In this document: piece after piece, positions 19,915 to 21,555 of the stretch
How the letters are laid out: each line of letters begins with the position of its first letter
Numbering within the stretch: position 1 is the stretch's first letter
Source: JBBIND01 sp037444075
GTDB taxonomy: Bacteria; Acidobacteriota; Terriglobia; Bryobacterales; Bryobacteraceae
Assembly (NCBI GenBank): GCA_037444075.1
Contig: JBBIND010000073.1
Span: 1-21,555, forward strand
DNA length: 21,555 bases
Direction: 5' to 3'
The notes under the pieces: model-generated
Told to the model about the DNA's origin: nothing
Database searches by the model: none
What the model saw: only the letters and a program-made list of their open reading frames with translations
Program-made: the position numbers and the translations under genes

Positions 19915-21555
19915 CTATTGTACGTCGGGCGATTCTTCACGAACGTCAGGCGCGCCGCCGGTGGCAGGGTGGACGGCCAGCGCCCGCGTGATGGCTTCGC
20001 GTAGCTGCCGGGGTTGGACCGGCTTGCTCACATGGCCGTCCATGCCGGCAGCCGCACAACGCTCCGCGTCCTCGTCGCCGGAGCAGGCGGTGAATGCGAG
20101 GATGGGCACCCGGCGGCCGGTGCCTTCTTCGAGGGTGCGGATTGAGGCGGCTGCCTGGAGACCATCCATTTCAGGCATGTGCAAGTCCAGCAGAAGCAGA
20201 TCGAAGGCTTCGCGCTGGAAAGCCTCCAGTGCCTCGCGGCCGTTTTCCACCGCCGAAACGTCGTACCCACATTTAGTGAGCAGCCTGGTGGCCAGATAGC
20301 GGTTGACCTGGTTGTCTTCGGCCAGCAGGATACGGGCCCCGGGAGCTGCCAAGCGCGTTCCGCCGGCGGCGGTCTCACGAGCGGCAACTTCACTTGCGCC
20401 GGCTTCAACCTGCTGAAAATCGGCGGTGAAGCGAAATACGCTGCCGTTCCCCGGTTCGCTCTCCACCCAAATCCTGCCGCCCATCATGCCGACCAAACGG
20501 GCGGCAATGGACAATCCCAGGCCGGTGCCGCCGTATCTGCGCGTGGCCGTGCCGTCGGCCTGGCGAAACGGCTCGAAGATGATTTCCTGTTTGCTCTTTG
20601 GGATCCCGATACCGGAATCGGCAACGGAAAACAGGATCGTCACAGTCTTCTCCTTGCACTGCTTCAGTTCAGCGCTGACGGCCACCTGGCCCCTCTCGGT
20701 GAACTTGACGGCGTTGCCGATGAGGTTGAGCAGAATCTGTCGAAGGCGCATCGCATCGCCGCTCAGCGCCGACGGGACATCGGACGAGCAGGTCCAGGAC
20801 AATTGAAGACGCTTTTGGAGAGCCTGGCCGCGGAAGGTCTGCGCAGCCTCGCGCACCACATCCCTCAAATCAAACGGCTCGTTCGCCAGTTCCAGTTTCC
20901 TGGCTTCGATCTTCGACAAATCCAGCAAGCCGTTCAACAAGGCCAGCAACGAAGTGGCGCTGCTGCGGACGATGTTCAATTGATCCCGCTGTTCGCCAGA
21001 GAGATCGGAGCAGAGCATCAGATCCGCCATGCCCAGGATGCCGTTCATCGGAGTGCGTATCTCATGACTGATGTTGGCCAGGAATTCGCCCTTCATCCGG
21101 CTGGCTTCCTCGGCGCGGCTCTTGGCCTCAGCCAGTTCGCGCGTGCGGGTTTCCACGGCGCGTTCCAGCACAAGACGATAGCGCCTCGCCTTTCGGTGGC
21201 GCCGGAGGACAATGCTTGCAAGCCATGCGGCCGAAGCCAGACCAGCCAGCAGTTGCAGCCACCACAAGCCATACCAGGGCGGCGAAATGGTGAAGTCAAA
21301 GGCGGCCGGCTCGCTGGTCCATTGCCCCCCGAGGCACTCTGCTGCCACCTCAAACCGATAGCTCCCCCAACCCAGCTTGTGGAAGCGGAGTTCGGGCAAG
21401 GTGGTTTCACGCCAACGATCATCAAAGCCAGCCAGGCGGTAGCGGAAGCGCAGATGGTTCTGCTCCAGGAAGGTCACGGCGGAGTAACGGACAACCAGCC
21501 AGTTGTCCGAGTACGGCACCTCGGCGGCGACGCCCGCGCTCTTGACCGAGTCTCC
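19915..21555 (-). CDS. Hybrid sensor histidine kinase with Y_Y_Y domain and receiver (cut by the right edge)
   Basis: The frame is open to the right edge (codons upstream of GTG 21519 read GDSVKSAGVAAEVPYSDN), so the N-terminus is missing. In order: a Y_Y_Y domain (VVRYSAVTFLEQNHLRFRYRLAGFDDRW, through TSEPAAFDFTISPPWY), one TM helix (LWWLQLLAGLASAAWLASIVL), a coiled coil, HisKA with H box (ANISHEIRTPMNG), HATPase_c (N box LNLIGNAVKF; SGIGIPKSKQEIIFEPFRQ; GGTGLGLSIA), and a receiver (LLAEDN, phospho-Asp in LLLLDLHMPEMDG, then AFTA and SKP). Kinases with Y_Y_Y normally carry periplasmic beta-propeller repeats before it, expected beyond the edge, and often sense polysaccharide fragments. A receiver without a DNA-binding output implies a separate effector or internal phosphorelay. 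Confidence 0.94.
   Translation of the reverse strand, partial: GDSVKSAGVAAEVPYSDNWLVVRYSAVTFLEQNHLRFRYRLAGFDDRWRETTLPELRFHKLGWGSYRFEVAAECLGGQWTSEPAAFDFTISPPWYGLWWLQLLAGLASAAWLASIVLRRHRKARRYRLVLERAVETRTRELAEAKSRAEEASRMKGEFLANISHEIRTPMNGILGMADLMLCSDLSGEQRDQLNIVRSSATSLLALLNGLLDLSKIEARKLELANEPFDLRDVVREAAQTFRGQALQKRLQLSWTCSSDVPSALSGDAMRLRQILLNLIGNAVKFTERGQVAVSAELKQCKEKTVTILFSVADSGIGIPKSKQEIIFEPFRQADGTATRRYGGTGLGLSIAARLVGMMGGRIWVESEPGNGSVFRFTADFQQVEAGASEVAARETAAGGTRLAAPGARILLAEDNQVNRYLATRLLTKCGYDVSAVENGREALEAFQREAFDLLLLDLHMPEMDGLQAAASIRTLEEGTGRRVPILAFTACSGDEDAERCAAAGMDGHVSKPVQPRQLREAITRALAVHPATGGAPDVREESPDVQ

Overview
The window is a GC-rich bacterial segment. The gene set fits an acidobacterium of the Solibacter/Bryobacter type: paired MacB-type permeases, a Y_Y_Y-domain hybrid kinase, a PL22-like propeller lipoprotein, a beta-helix protein, and abundant short palindromic intergenic repeats. 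That placement is inference from gene content, since no rRNA or marker gene was compared.

Left part (1-5923). The left edge opens with a perfect 54-bp inverted repeat that looks like an assembly fold-back, so the true N-terminus of the first gene is missing. That gene encodes a beta-helix protein with a cysteine-less thioredoxin-like tail. An ECF sigma factor with an overlapping zinc-binding anti-sigma follows. A PL22-like propeller protein (minus strand) is divergent from a DegT-type PLP aminotransferase. Directly after the aminotransferase stop lies a ~207-bp element with imperfect terminal inverted repeats and four 25-bp tandem hairpin units. A secreted NTF2-like protein with a possible leaderless promoter closes this part.

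Accessory region (about 5924-12760). It begins with a broken type I methyltransferase gene (hsdM, internal deletion plus frameshift, lost C-terminus) that runs in frame into an unrelated membrane-anchored gene, so the two can be miscalled as one 928-residue protein. Next are an anchored small protein and a solitary PD-(D/E)XK nuclease-like gene. Then comes a ~2.0-kb island flanked by a 32-bp direct repeat of the 3' end of tRNA-Thr(CGU). The island holds an integrase C-terminal remnant and two convergent toxin-antitoxin modules: HigB/HigA-like on the plus strand and MntA/HepT-like on the minus strand. The tRNA's apparent original terminator now lies beyond the far repeat. This is the most interesting structure in the window.

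Right part (12761-21555). An orphan sugar-binding lipoprotein gene lies just upstream of the tRNA and is divergent from fpg/mutM, which converges on folP with overlapping stop codons. Reading leftward, a compact minus-strand cluster runs hybrid histidine kinase (cut by the right edge), tyrS, two MacB-type permeases without an ATPase, a GNAT acetyltransferase, and folP. Gaps or overlaps in it are only a few bases, which suggests one transcription unit mixing translation, folate synthesis, export and signalling genes.
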